DNA of 64,000 bases. It comes from Phyto melanocephala. Its lineage: Eukaryota > Arthropoda > Insecta > Diptera > Rhinophoridae. The DNA is taken from positions 104,673,947-104,737,946 of the forward strand of contig OW799235.1 of NCBI GenBank assembly GCA_941918925.1. The letters run 5' to 3'. The notes beneath the pieces are model-generated. The model was not told where the DNA came from, made no database searches, and saw only the letters and a list, made by a program, of their open reading frames with translations. A program made the position numbers and the translations under genes. This document shows positions 11,277-24,276 of the stretch, one piece after another; position 1 is the first letter of the stretch; every line of letters starts with the position of its first letter.

Positions 11277-12960
11277 GTAAGTACTAAGGAATTGTTTTTC
11301 TATATTTTTCATTGAAAGAAAAACCAACAGATGTAATGTAAGTTTATTTTGGAAAAGTTTGAGAAGCTAAACAATTAATCTTAACGATAAAATGTTTTAC
11401 TTAATGAGTTGGTCAGTAATAAGCATTTGTGACAACTACAATTTATCACTGATATTAGTCAAGCAAAAAAAAAAACTAGCAGAACTTAGACCGATTTGCT
11501 GGCCGCAACAAAGTTTTAAATTGTATTTATTAGGAAATAGGTTTTAATATTTTTTTTATTACGTATGCCATAACTATCGTTAATATTATTTCATTCGTAT
11601 AAGTGTTTTACTACACCTTCTCCGACCTTTAATATTTTTGTCTCAATAGAAAATTATTATCAGAAGTACTTTGTATCAATTTTAACCAAATAAATATTGA
11701 AATTTTTCAGAATAACATTAAATTTAATTTTTGGTATGGGGGCTGTCATATCACCTGCTCTGCTCTTAACGATTTTGTGTTCGTAAAAGCAAAATTAATA
11801 TAAAAAGAAGCCAATTATAGATATTTTAAAACCAATCACAATTGAAATTCTGCATATATGCCATAAAGTAGTTTTTCTTTGTATCAAAAGTGCCTCGCCC
11901 TCTTATTATGTTCTACCAAACTTTTTTATATGAATTTTATAATTTTTATTTATAGTTATTAAATACATCGTATAATAAGTTTTTTTTTTATATAAGCGTA
12001 TTATTTGCGTTTTATCTGCTCTATATCTCTCTATCTCTAGACAAATGAGATGAAAGTAGAGCAACCAAAGTTTTGTGATTGTTGACGTTATTGTTCTATA
12101 GAAATTTGTTGAATTTTATTTATTTTTATAGAAGATGATTCCACGCCCAATTGTTGCTCATTTTAGCCTCAACTGTGCAAGTTATTAGAATAAGCCGCAC
12201 TATTTTTGAAGTCTTTAGGTATTGAAGTCGTGTTGGTGTGCGGAAAAAACTGTTGCTTTTGCATGGGAGTTGCTACGACTAATTTCAGTTATAACAAAAA
12301 TTTTTCATAAGAAGTATTCAGGAGTAAATTAGTTATCCGGTGATGTGCTTAGCAGCAAATACCATTTCATTTTAATTTGTATAGAAGAAGATTACACAAA
12401 TATTAAAAAATTGGACAAACTGGTTTCCGTAAAAAATTAATTTGGATTACCACGAATATATATTAAAAAAATGACATATCGCTCCAGGCATTCTCCTATT
12501 TTAGATAAATTAGAAAAGTTGGCATACAAGTAAGATTTCTCATTTTTTTCCATAGAAACCTAAATTTGTTTATTATAAGCGATCAAAAAATAAATTGGAA
12601 AAAACGATGCAGCAACAAACGAAATTTTTATTTATAAAGATTTAGTGTATGATAGACCAAACTTTGCATTTTGCAGCGGCGACCCTTAAAACTCGTCCCC
12701 CTGAGGTTTGTAAGCAATATTTAAAATAACTATCAGGTAACATCTTTAAACAAGTTTGAGGTTTTTAACATCACGATTATGAGAAACCATAAACTCTTCT
12801 TATCTTTCCATGACTACGATGAATATGTAAATCTGCCAACTATATTTCCTAAATATGATGCTATTTAGAAGAATATAAAAAATCTAAACCATTTTTAAAA
12901 CTTCAATTGTTCAAGATTTCAAATAGAGGGTCAAACCAAAACGAACGATAATAATTGTAA
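11277..12960. other. Proximal part of the 22.9-kb intron; no repeats recognised
   Basis: Begins with the donor gtaagt. The rest is AT-rich with poly(T) runs; no gene or transposon was recognised. Confidence 0.4.
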
Positions 12961-13299
12961 ATTGACAAATATTTAAATATTTATATTTCATATTTAAAAT
13001 TGATAATAATTGTAAAAAAAAACAGCAGCCAGTTGTCCGAGGCCTTCGGCCACAGATTGTCCCTGCAGGCTGTGTCAGAGACACGGCCATTAAGTTTAAC
13101 GTAGAATACGCCATCCGATAAGACAAAAAACATATATAACAATAAATGATAAATAATACATACATATAAGCAAATGAATTTATTTATTTGATAGTAACTT
13201 TTGATAATATACATAAGCTTATGGTAGGATAAATATGTTTTTAAATTAAAAGAGTAAGGATAAATGATAAATAACAGACGCAAATCAATTTGATTATTT

Positions 13300-13600
13300 G
13301 AAAGTTACTTTAAATTAACATTCAAATTTCTTGCAAAAACTAAGTCAATGGTTGTGTTATCAATAGTTGTGGGAGCATCGTTTCAAATATAATCCAAATT
13401 AAATGTATCGCTCATATATTTTGCCAATCTGGTATATGAAGTTATATCTGTGTTAAAATCACCACCAATAAGCATATTGACATCTGTATCAACGGGAAAG
13501 TCTCTGTTGATTTGCGTAGTTAAAGGGGAATATTTCATAAATGTACTATACAGCATCATTTCCTTGTCTACTTGAGAAACATTTGGATGAAAATACACAG
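13300..13600 (-). pseudogene. Endonuclease-domain relic of a retrotransposon or Helentron
   Basis: The minus strand reads FHPNVSQVDKEMM ... VNMLIGGDFNTDI ... FNLDYI, one stop, then NDAPTTIDNTTIDLVFARNL. GGDFN and the T.ID.vFaR segment are signature parts of the C-terminal half of EEP endonucleases, carried by non-LTR elements and also fused to Helentron Rep/helicase proteins. Only about 100 residues survive. The GCCTTCGGCC-containing GC-rich stretch nearby (13040-13100) may belong to the same insertion. Confidence 0.6.
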
Positions 13601-13983
13601 TACCAATTCAAAACAACAGCCGAAGGTTTGTGTCCACACTGAAACAGCAGCATAGTTTGTGTTCACGCTACAAACTCAAACACTCAACCAAACACCACAC
13701 ATTTGAGTGTATGTGTTTAAACAATTTTCATTTGAGAAATTTAAATATTAGGAAGATATCAATCAATATGAAATGTATATCAAACGAAAGATAACATCTT
13801 CATTTGCCTACAAAAAAATTTTTTTAAAAAAGTTATCTCGCCGTTTCCTCATAATCAATGAAATAAAGATTACAACAATAACAATCTGACATGACTCCCT
13901 ATACTGTAAGGTAAGACGTATTCTACGCCAAAAGTTTTCAGAGAATCGTCATGATATTTTTTACTTTGATAAAAGGATCTATG

Positions 13984-14586
13984 ACAATTCTGTGGTTTTT
14001 ATGGGCAACCACGTGTGTTCATTTTTGACAATTTTGAGTTAATAATGCCATATTGTTTGGTTTTAAATGCCCTTTACTTGGTTTCAAAAGTTCTGAAATA
14101 AGATAGACCTATTCCGATTTATTTAATGGCATAACAACGTAACTTCTATATAAATTCAAAAAGCGTTTAGCACTAACGCAGTATGTTGACTTACGTGTGC
14201 TTAATGGCAAATTATTTCTTTCTTTTTACACATACGTTGTTATTTCTGAACACATTTGAAAGTTACTATCTTAAAATTTTTCAGTTTACTAGTAGAAGAA
14301 TAATTACTTGTGTACAACCTATATTGACATATGCTGCTTTATCGGCACACACTTTAAGTCTTCGTACCACTTTACTTATTTTGGTATTCGCTATGATTAA
14401 TTTTTAAATGATATTTGCCTGAAATTTTTATAAGAAAATTGTGAGATCTTTATTGACATGAATTTTAACAAAAATTTTAAAAAGTTCAATACCTAACCCG
14501 TTGTTTTATATAAAATGGTTTTGTGGCTCTCCTCAAAAATTTGATTATAAGACATGCGTGGTTTCAAATGAAAACCACAGAATTGT
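13984..14586. repeat. Inverted-repeat-flanked segment
   Basis: ACAATTCTGTGGTTTT-n-AACCACG at 13984-14013 is matched by an imperfect complement at 14557-14586 (about 25 of 30). Each arm is itself a hairpin (GTGGTTT...AAACCAC). The interior is AT-rich and non-coding. It may be a MITE; no target duplication is obvious. Confidence 0.4.
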
Positions 14587-14597
14587 GTGTGATGTGA

Positions 14598-14690
14598 AAT
14601 ATCGGCCAAATTATTGCCACAGCTTCGGTGAAAACCTCTATCCAATGGTCGTTATACATTCACTGACACTGAGATAACATAAAATTCACT
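14598..14690. repeat. Small mariner C-terminus relic
   Basis: AAATATCGGCCAAAT, CTATCCAATGGT and following short blocks match the C-terminal part of the mariner copies at 8.7 and 63 kb. It is too short and diverged to delimit. Confidence 0.4.
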
Positions 14691-16656
14691 GTCATTAATG
14701 TGCCGAATGATCTCATTCTTTAGCTTTTGATATTTTCCTGGCTTACTAAAGTATACTTTTTTTTAAATATCTTCAAAGAAAGGAGTCCACGGTGCTAAAA
14801 CAAAAGGATTTGTGCTGAGGTAAATAAGTTCTATGTTGTGTAACTAGAAGAACTGTAAGATTTCTCAACTCCAACATTTACGTCGAAAGCTGTTTCTTTC
14901 TCTCTTTCTTAATTAAGATAATTATTATTTTTCTTAAAAAAGAAACTTAATGCGCAACTATAAATTTAGTTATGTTGATTAATATAAATAAATTAAAACT
15001 AAAAATAAATACCAAAGCACAACAAAGTTTGTGTACTACTTACACTGATCGTTGTATTAGAAATGAAACAAGAAAAATAAATTAGCGCTTATTAATTGCA
15101 GAAAAATTACATATCTGTTGCAAAAAGAAAAAACTGTTTAAGTCGACATAAGCTAAAACTGAGACAATTAAATCGTTACAATCCCGGAATTCAAAACCAC
15201 CCTCAGGTAAAATTTTAACTATTTTGGGAAACCTTGCAGAAATTTATAGCATAAAAACTTATTGTATATATTTATTTCTTTAAAGAGCAATATCAGTTGG
15301 AATAATAACTAATTTTAAATTTTAGTTTACCAACATATACGACAATCAATATTATTATTTTTTATTTATATAGCGCAGGATTAATAAAATCTATTTTAAA
15401 TTTTTAAAGGCAATTAAAACATTTAAAAGAGCTTTTTTGGAAAGCTTTAAAAACAGACATAAATATTTTTTCCTTATTGCCACAGATATGAAGTAAGACA
15501 TGACATTAAAATCATGCCGACTACAAGCGTTCTCAAAATCAAGTAAGAATAAGTAAGCAATTTAAGAAGCTATTTTCAGTATTGAAGATGTTTTTTTTAT
15601 CTTTATTATGATAATTTTTACACGGAATTACCTGTTGCAGTAGTTGACCAGAACGTTTATCGTAAGTCGAACTAGAAACTCTCAGACTGGTCAGTTTGCC
15701 GATACACAAAATAATATTTATTTTTCCATTATATTTTTCACTCACTGTAACTTTTTTTATTAGTTTACAAAAAACTTTACTTAAAATAAATTGGCCAGTA
15801 AAATAACAAATATTTAAAAATTTCAATTATTTGCACAAAGCCTATTCTAATCAATATTCAAAATAACAACCATTATGACTGCATATACATATGTATGTAC
15901 ATATTTATTTAATATACCCAACGTTTATTAATTTAAATTATATGTACAAATAAAATGCTTATAAGTCTCAGCCTGAGGTTGTAATTTTATGTATTTGCTA
16001 TTTAAATATTCCACTTTGAAATCAGTTTTTTTTTTTAAATATATTTTTTAATGTATGCATTCTATTGTTTGGTCTAGAAACATGGATGTTCTCTATAAAA
16101 TTATCATAAACAACAAAATATATTATAAAGTACATGTAAAACTAATATTGTATGACATACAGCATGATAAAGTGCCTACAGGTTAAATATAAAAGTGTGT
16201 AAGTATTTGTATAAAATTGTCCACCTACAAATCATTTGTAATATATTTGTATTGTAAACACATACTTGCCCAAAAGGACATTATCATAATGGATCCTGAA
16301 TAGATTTATATGTACATATGTATGTACATATAAGTAAATATTACAGTGATTTTAGCAGAAGCGTACAAAATAATAGCAGTTTTTTGTAATGTAACGTAAA
16401 TGATGTTTATTTGAAAACTTTTGCTAAAAACAATTTACTGTGTGTATTTTTGTAGAATAGATCTTTAAATTTAAAGTTAAAAATTGCATAACAAAAATGT
16501 AATAGGATACATCTTCTTTGGTAATTTCAGACAGAAATTAAGTGTATTGATATTCAGGTAGCATGCCTGCTAAAATAATTACTCTTTTTAGTTTAGCTTG
16601 TTTACTGTAAATTCTCTTATACTTATTTATTGTTTGCTAATAAAAGGTTTTTCAAT
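14691..16656. other. Intronic AT-rich DNA
   Basis: No gene found. TATGTACATA microsatellite-like palindromes occur near 15890 and 16310. Confidence 0.4.
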
Positions 16657-16968
16657 AAGGGTGATATGTTTTAAAAAAACACATTTTTTGTTAAGGAAAT
16701 ACAAAAGTTTTTATTTAATGTGAAGTTTAATCGAAATAATTAGGTTCTAAATAAAAGGTCATCCAATGGCCTCCACGACTTTTTCTACAGGAATCAATTC
16801 GATGAACTTAATTTTCGAGCACTTTTGCCAATAAATCAAGTCGCATGCCAAAGCTTGAAGAGAGTCTGGCTCATTTCGAAAGACCAATGACTTCAAATAA
16901 CCCCACAAGAAATAGTCTAAGGGTGTTAAGTCACAATCTCTTGGAGGCCATTCAATATCACAATTTCT
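16657..16968 (-). pseudogene. Mariner-type transposase C-terminal fragment
   Basis: Minus strand 16759-16960 reads DIEWPPRDCDLTPLDYFLWGY, then LKSLVFRNEPDSLQAL ... EKVVEAIG and stop. 'WPPRscDLTPlDyFLWGylK' is the conserved third catalytic block (the D of DLTPLDYFLW region) of mariner-like transposases. The 3' side continues into an inverted-repeat-like GGGTGATATGTTTT at 16661. The rest of the element is missing or unrecognisable, so it is inactive. Confidence 0.75.
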
Positions 16969-18216
16969 TTAAATAATCGAATCTCTTAACTTTTCCTGCA
17001 ATCATTCAATTTCCCTTGCAATAAGTGTTTTTTTTTTTTTTTTTTAAGAAATAATATCTCTCTTATTGTAAAACATTTTTCTTATTATTATATTCCCCAG
17101 CAAAATTTAACAAATCGTAAACTTTACGCCACCGACAAATATGCTTGTCAAGTATGTCCCAAAACAAACAAACAAACAAACAAAAATTATTTTCGTGCTT
17201 GCAGCCATAGTTGTCTTCACAACTGTACATTTGACAAATGGCAACCACTGGTATTTGACATTTTAAAGCGAGGGTGGTGCTTAAAAATACAGGCAACCTT
17301 TTTTCACAACTTTCAATAAAACACTTAACACAAAAGAATTTATTGTTCCTAACTTCAAGGCATTTTCATAAAACCATTTGATATCTAATTTTAAAAAAGA
17401 GTTCTTTTATAGCCAGATACATATTTTTGAATGAGATATATTGTTCGTAGTCAACCAAAAAGGGAAATAAAGAATTTGAATTATTTTCAACATGCCTTCG
17501 TATAAATATTTATGCTGCAATTGGTTTATGGATTGGTTAGCCATGTTACAAATTACTTTTGCATGTGGCATTGTACACATACACAACACAATAAGAGCAC
17601 ACATACGAATAGACATACCCTCCACAGTAGCAAGGAAGGAAGTAAGCAACATCATTTATTACGTATTATTCAATCTGTTTATTGAGCTTTAGATACTTGT
17701 ATTGTATTGTCTACATGTTTTTGTGTTAAAGCAGACAGCCGGTATGACATTGACCAGATTCACGCACATTGTGATAAGTACTATAGTACTTTATGTAGAA
17801 ATGAGAATAGACCACCAATATCATCACCACTGCAAAAACTATTTCATTCACAAAACTGCTGCATACTTCTTAGCTCTAACACACTTATCTATAGTGTTGT
17901 AGTTTGTGGTTGTGCACGTTGTTGCAATCACTGTAGTTGTTGCTTTAGAAGAATGCAGAGTACAATTATTTGAATTAAATCAAATCTGCAGACAAATGTT
18001 TATTTAGAAATACATTTATGCATAAGAATACATTTCTCTATTTAGAGCCACACATGAACATTTATAATGTAATAGTGTTTGTTTGTTTAATAAATAGCTA
18101 TGAATAGAATTTATTTATGCTTGTAAGGTTTTTAACTTAAATGAAGTTATTAGCTGACGTTTGTTTGAATAAATATTACCAAAATTTATTTCCTCTTTAT
18201 ATTTATATATTTCTTT
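16969..18216. other. Intronic DNA; one unclassified minus-strand frame
   Basis: Contains a long poly(T) run near 17030 and a (CAAA)n tract near 17165. The minus-strand frame 17063-17296 may belong to the damaged mariner beside it but shows no recognisable motif. I see no host exon. Confidence 0.35.
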
Positions 18217-18829
18217 TTATACCCGCCACCAAAAAAATGGTGGGGGTATATTCATTTTGTCATTCCGTTTGTAACACATCGAAATATCCATTTTAGACCC
18301 CATAAAGTATATATATTCTGAATCAGGGTTTGATTTGATGACGATCTAGCTATGTCCGTCCGTCTGTCCGTCTGTCCGTCTGTCCGTCTGTTGAAAGCAC
18401 CGAAATAGCTAGGGGGCTCAAATTTTGCCAGAATCTTTCTTATAGATAAGGTTTGTTTGGTATTGAAAATGGGCTAAATCGGAATATTAGGAAGAGAGTT
18501 ATAGCTCGAAAAGCAAGAGTAGGTCGAAAAAACCGTGTCCTACGAACATCGAATAAAATGGAATTGTGTCCAAACGGATTAACGTAGACTCATGAAACTA
18601 CGAATATATATTTCCTGAGTAAAAACAATATTATTCCCCAAAAATTATCTAAATCTATGCATTAGGAGAGGAGTTATCGATCAAAATGTACGAAAATTTA
18701 TACCGCACAGTGTATTTTTCGGTATATTTAAAAACAAAAACGTCATAAAAGCAACAAAATTTGATGTACGACTCTGAAATTTTGCACATTTTGCTTTTTG
18801 GTGAGGGGCTTTTTTGTAACGGAAAATCA

Positions 18830-19870
18830 ATATGCCACGCCCACTTTTACGCCCACCTCCCATATAACGTTTTACCTAAAATTCATATAATTTCTCTATT
18901 AATAAAGATTTTGGAATAATAAAGGGCTATATTGAAACACCTTAGTTGTACTCATTCGCAAAAATAACTTTGACACGCCTACTATAACGCCCACTTTTTA
19001 CGTTATCCACCGTTAATGAAATTTAAAAGCTCATAAAACCACCAATATTAGAGGTATGATGATCAAATTTGCTAGGTATATCCCCCTAAGCAATGTCATT
19101 ACTGTGCCAGAAAATTAAGGTGCCACGCCCACTTTTACGCCTACCTCCAATATAACGCTTTACCTAAAATTCATATAATTTCTCTATTAATAAAAATTTT
19201 GGAATAATAAAGGGCTATATTGAAACATCTAAGCTGTACTCATTCGCAAAAACAACTTTGACACGCCTACTATAACGCCCACTTTTCACGTTATCTACCG
19301 TTATTGAAATTTAAAAGTTCATAAAACCACCAAAATTAGAGGTATGATGATCAAATTTGCTACGTATAGCCCCCTAGTCAATGTCATTACTGTGCCAGAA
19401 AATTAAGGGGCCACGCCCACTTTTACGCCCACCTCCCATATAACGCTTTACCTAAAATTCATATAATTTCTCTATTAATAAAAATTTTGGAATAATAAAG
19501 GGCTATATTGAAACATCTAAGTTGTACTCATTCGCAAATACAACTTTGACACGCCTACTATAATGCCCACTTTTCACGTTATTTACCGTTAATGAAATTT
19601 AAAAGCTCATAAAACCGCCAAAGTTAGAGGTTTGATGATCAAATTTGCTACGTATATCCTTCTAATCAATGTAATTGTTGTGCCAAAAAGTTTAGGTGAC
19701 ACGTCCACTTTAACGCCTACCTCCCATATAACGGTTTATCTTAAATTCATGTAATTTCTCTATTGACAAAGTTTTTTGGAAAATAAACGACTATATTGAA
19801 ATATCTAAGTTGTATTTATTAGCAGACTCTTTATTGACACGCCTACTTTAACGCCCACTTTCATTGAAAG
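18830..19870 (+). repeat. 288-bp tandem units inside Helentron-like copy A
   Basis: About 3.5 head-to-tail units with a constant 288-bp step. Each contains TTACCTAAAATTCATATAAT, GGGCTATATTGAAAC, a GACACGCCTACTATAACGCC block and CCACGCCCACTTTTACGCC. The last unit is the most diverged. Confidence 0.85.
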
Positions 19871-20125
19871 ACTACATTTACAAAAGCATTTTAGTAGCAT
19901 ATCGAAGTATCTGATGCTACAAATTTTCAATGACAATGTTGATGCTCAATTGCTGGGCATGATGATGAGGTCATGTTGACTGCTCTTTTGCCACACTATA
20001 GCAAAAACCAGCAGTGGTTCCCATTCAACGAACTAAGAAGGCAGGATTATGTTGATCAAAAGAATTACGAAGTGCATAAAATGCATTTTGTTTTGAACGC
20101 CCATTTTCACAAAAAAACCTGAATA

Positions 20126-20317
20126 TTAAACCTGAAAATTAATTTACAAATAATTAATTAATAATAATTATTTAATTAATTAATTAATAATTAATAATAA
20201 TGAATTTTCCTGAAGATGCTACACGAAGGAGTAGCGAAATATTGAGAATTTAAATACAAAAATTGGATATTTAAATATGAAAATTTAAAAAAATAGATCA
20301 AATAAAATAAATAATTA
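20126..20317 (+). mobile_element. 192-bp insertion carrying a hammerhead motif
   Basis: It interrupts the nested mariner between two copies of AACCTGAATA (20116-20125 and 20318-20327), which look like a 10-bp target duplication. It is AT-rich and non-coding apart from the hammerhead-like motif at 20203-20250. The uninterrupted target is seen in the copies at 8.6, 48.8 and 62.9 kb. Confidence 0.65.
20203..20250 (+). ncRNA. Hammerhead ribozyme-like motif
   Basis: Core CUGAAGA (20210-20216) and GAA (20236-20238). Stem II is GCUAC/GUAGC with an 8-nt loop, and stem I is AAUUUUC (20203-20209)/GAGAAUU (20244-20250) with one G-U pair. Stem III is minimal (AUAU), with cleavage predicted after U20243. 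One extra U follows the first core box. Minimal stem III is typical of hammerheads in Penelope-like elements and retrozymes. Confidence 0.6.
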
Positions 20318-20620
20318 AACCTGAATAACTTTGACGCGTTGCTCATTTAGGTATCTTTCCACTGTTCAGATTAAGTTAGTCTGAGATTGAGAAATGTCAA
20401 ATGAAATGCAAAAAAAAACTTGTTGCTTATGTGTGCTTCACCTTCAACAGGGGCCCCTAAAAATTAACCACCCTCTATAAAGAAAGTAATACATATTTTA
20501 TTTTAAAGATATTATTCCATAGTGATTAACAAAATAATAAATAATGTACTTTAAATGTACACAAAATTGGTGGTGGGTATAAAAGATTCGGCACAGCCGA
20601 ATATAGTGCTCTTACTTGTT

Positions 20621-22804
20621 TTATTTACTGTAATGAAAATAATTTACATTATTTCGATTTTTTATTATTATTTATCCAAAAAACATAATGTTATGTTAAA
20701 ACATAAAATAAATTTATAAAAATATGTACCCACGTTCTTTATTGTAATTTCTTTAAAATCTTCTTAGTCAGGAATATTAAGTTTTAATATTTTTTTAACA
20801 CAAAGTTTATTGTTTTATTAAAAACTCTAATCAATTCAATTTCAATTTGCTATTAATTCATTTTCTTATATTAGGTATCAAAATTGAACCAATAGGGGTG
20901 ATACTATTGTGATAGGTGTTAAGGTAGGCACGTCGAAGCAGTTTTAAATAATAACTTCTACTCAGATTTTAAGTCACAGCGACCATTCTTCTTCCACATT
21001 TATATCCATAGAAAACCATTAAATGAATTTATGAAAAATCGTTACACAGGAGGTAGCGTTAAAGTGGACAAGACACCTTCGTTTTCCGTTATAACAATAA
21101 TTTTAACCTTAAACCTATATTTGAAAAATTTTAGAATTATACATCTAATTCTATCGGTTTCATGACATTTTTAATTTTAAATAGACTACAAAAGACACTA
21201 TGAAATATATACTAACAATTTCTGATGTATGAAAATATTCTGGAAAAATTTCATTCCTTTAGCTCTTTGAGCCCAACTGTGCTTTCAATGGGTGGATAGT
21301 GGGAGGATCATAATTAGATCGTCCTTAATTGAACCCAGGACTTAGCAAATATGTATTTCATTAAGTCTAAAATGACAACTGAATGACAAAATTAATGCAC
21401 CCCTATAAAATACAAGATGATTTGTCTTTTTATTGATATTAATAACCCAATAAAGAATTTTTTTGTAATTCACTATTTATTTAAATATACAAAACTCCGA
21501 TGAGTTAATATAAATTTTCTTTTTAAGGCAAAAAAAAAAATAGGGGGGTCAATGAAGCTCTGTCCGTGTGTATGTTGAAGACCCCCGACATCGACAAGAC
21601 TAGTGTAAGCTATTAAAATATTATAAATGTTTGGGATCAGATTTCTGTTGCAAATCAGCGTAATGGTTCCGTAACTTTCTAAGATATAAGCAAATAAACA
21701 CGACTGCCTCTGTGTTTTGGTTTATTTTTACCACAAAATAAAAAAAAAAAATTTTCAGCCCTAGGATAATTCATGGACATGATTATTACAATTTGTGGTT
21801 TTAATATGGCTCTGGAGATATTCATGAACAATTTTGGACAAATTCGTCACTAAGCGGCGAAGTTATGAGCAAAAATCATTTGAAAAAAAAATATATTTCT
21901 ATTTCTAGATTTCACAAAAGATATCGAAGTAGAAAGATAGAAAATAATCATCAAACTAAATAAATAAAAACATAAAATGGCTTAATTGAAATCGTACTTT
22001 GCTTAAAAAATACTATTACATAGAGGTAAACTAATATTACTTTTAATACTATATTTTGCATTTAAAATATTTAATAGAATTATAATTTTAAAAAATTAAT
22101 CCTTATATAATACAAGTGTATAAAGCTTATTAAATAGTATTATTTAACAAACTAAAAATTCTGTTATTTAAATCTTTGACTATGTGATTATTTTCTTCAA
22201 TCCATTTTTTTCATTATTTCATTCAAAATTTGATTTAAAAAGCCCTTTAAGGTAATTTCAAATAGTTTCATATTCACAGGTATAAAAAAGCACCTTTCTC
22301 CCTCACAACTACACTTATACATGCAACAATACTAAATGTAAATTTACTTTTAACATTTTTACAATATTATTTTTTAACACGACTGTCAATAAATGTCAAA
22401 AATACACACTATCAATATCACTCAATAATCAATACTGTGGAAAATTATTAATTTGAAACCTACACTATACAAATTTAAATAAACTTATTTTTTTATATTT
22501 GGTATTTTGAAAGAGAAAGGAAAAGATAAACGAATAAAAATATAATTTTTTTTATTTATATGTAAATACGAAACAATAATATTTATAAAATTTAAAAAAA
22601 GTGAGCGAATTTATTAAGACAATGATTAAAAATATAAGAGATACAATTTTATATGCTGATAAGTAAAGGGTATCCCAGCAAGAAAAAAAATATGACAAAG
22701 AAGTAAATTTGCAGGGGTTCAACTTGTAAGGAAGTGATTTAAATTAAAAAAAACTTACCTTAATTTTGACATTTGTGTGTGACTAGAAATCATGTGCTTA
22801 CATA
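20621..22804. other. AT-rich intronic DNA, unclassified
   Basis: No gene seen. GGGGGGTCAATGAAGCTCTG near 21542 and GACCCCCGAC near 21580 form a small inverted repeat in a slightly GC-richer patch that I cannot assign. Confidence 0.35.
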
Positions 22805-23028
22805 TCTATATATAAAAAGTGAAGTTCTGTCTGTCTGTGTGTGTGTATAAACTATAGACTTCGAAACCGTAAAGCCGATCGGACTCAAACTTTGGCAAGT
22901 TATTGTACACATTCCAGGGAGTGTTTATGGGTGGCAAAAAGTGGTCGGGGCTACGCCCATATACATAAAAACTTAATACGCCCATACAAAATATATATTA
23001 ATTTTTCAGCTACTTGCACTTGACCAAT
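22805..23028 (-). repeat. Dispersed ~120-bp-unit repeat family, truncated copy 3
   Basis: Complement of the right end of the family at 4.5-6.2 kb: TATATATAAAAAGTGAAG, a GT microsatellite, CCGTAAAGCCGATCGGACTC, and ends inside the first unit. Confidence 0.75.
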
Positions 23029-24273
23029 ATTAATATATTAAGAAACCGCACTCTGTTTCTAATAAGTGCATTGAACTCATACATATTAAAAAAAAAAAAA
23101 CACTATGACGTGTAGTAATTTTTTTTTTGTTACTATGTGTTAATTAAGATATTAAGCATGATGTTGCATTAATTTTGAAGTACATCAACTATGACACATT
23201 ATATGGCATTTATAATTAATGTTTTTGCATTATTCACTTAGAAGTCTTGAAAATGTAATTCACTCCTTCGGTTTTTTTTGCTGGGATATTAAGTTTTCAA
23301 TTCAATTTTATACACAAGTGTTTGTATGTACTAAAGGGTTGCGTAAAATGTTATAATATAATGTCTTTTACTTCACATTGCTTCTAATAACTATAGCTCA
23401 CTGAAAACATAAATAGTTAAGCAGAAAGACCGAAATATTTCTCTCACTAAAATAAATTAATCATCACTTAAACAGTTTCCCCCTACAGCTACGTTAGTCT
23501 TTAAAAAAAAAGTAAATTTCTAAACAAACCATGAAAGGTGTGGTAGTATTTAGAGGACTTGGTTCTATGCAATTTAAATTAGGTATCATCAGATCAATTT
23601 TTACAGACTCCTTATAAATTATTTATTATGGAAATAGATCTATGTACCGCTGAAAACAGACATAATATTCACTTCTGTTATTAAGTCAGCAATGCTTAAA
23701 ATTATCTTTAGATGTCTTTTGTTTTTGTGTGTGCGATTTATATTAAAAAAATAGGGTTTACTTCACATTTATAATAATAACAAAAACAATTCCTAGATTT
23801 ATGCAGCGGCTTAACCATATATTAAATTTTTTTTTACTAGTCCACTCTGCAAAATTTTTTGGGGATATTTTTTATTAATTTTGCAAGTTTTGTTGGTTAC
23901 ATTTTCTGCTTATTATCACTTTATATCAAAAGTCGGGTAAATAAAAAAATACACGGTCACCGCAAACAGCTTTTCTTTGAACACTTACTTGAATTCAGAA
24001 GCAAAATAAAACCACTTAAAAATAGCACCGCTTGCAACGTGTTTACCATGAAACCTTTATATTTGCACCGGTCTTCTTCATACATATATACGAGCAACTT
24101 AATTTTAATATTATTTTTAGAAGATTTTTGAAATACATGTAAAATGGGTAAAAAAAAGGCTAAACAAATTAAAAAAAAATAGCTAAAAAATGCTAAAGAC
24201 TAAATTCATTTTTCTCCGGCTAAAGGAGATTAAAAAAAGGGCTGAGTTGGCAACACTGATTGGCATAGACCTG
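23029..24273. other. AT-rich intronic DNA
   Basis: No gene found. The plus-strand frame 23859-24131 is hydrophobic and AT-driven with no recognisable domain. Confidence 0.35.
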
Positions 24274-24276
24274 TAA

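Larger units (their letters stand above)
19918..20475 (-). mobile_element. Deleted mariner nested in Helentron-like copy A
   Basis: Same family as 8583-9196. The left terminal repeat is missing and the right one remains (CCCTAAAAATTAACCACCCTC). The host-element flank AGCATATCGAAGT just left of it also flanks the mariner in the composites at 48 and 61 kb. Confidence 0.75.
18217..20620 (+). mobile_element. Helentron-like composite, full-length copy A
   Basis: It starts at ATACCCGCCACC with a CCACCA-A-TGGTGG hairpin. It carries a (GTCY)n tract at 18355-18392, then tandem 288-bp units (phase points 18872, 19160, 19448, 19736). It ends with the hairpin TTCGGCACAGCCGAA and ATATAGTGCTCTTACTTGTT. 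The (GTCY)n core and the 3' hairpin fit the mini-me/DINE-1 type non-autonomous Helentrons known from Diptera. A deleted mariner (19918-20475) and, inside that, a 192-bp insertion (20126-20317) are nested near the right end. No Rep/helicase coding remains. Confidence 0.8.

Noticed and set aside
17707..17973. Cysteine-rich frame VCGCARCCNHCSCC, considered as a third insulin-like or small cysteine peptide
   Set aside because: No signal peptide, no insulin spacing, no processing site, and GT-rich simple sequence explains the cysteines.
18217..20620. CRISPR-like or protein-coding repeat array
   Set aside because: The 288-bp units are long, gap-free tandem repeats inside a eukaryotic transposon with no spacers.
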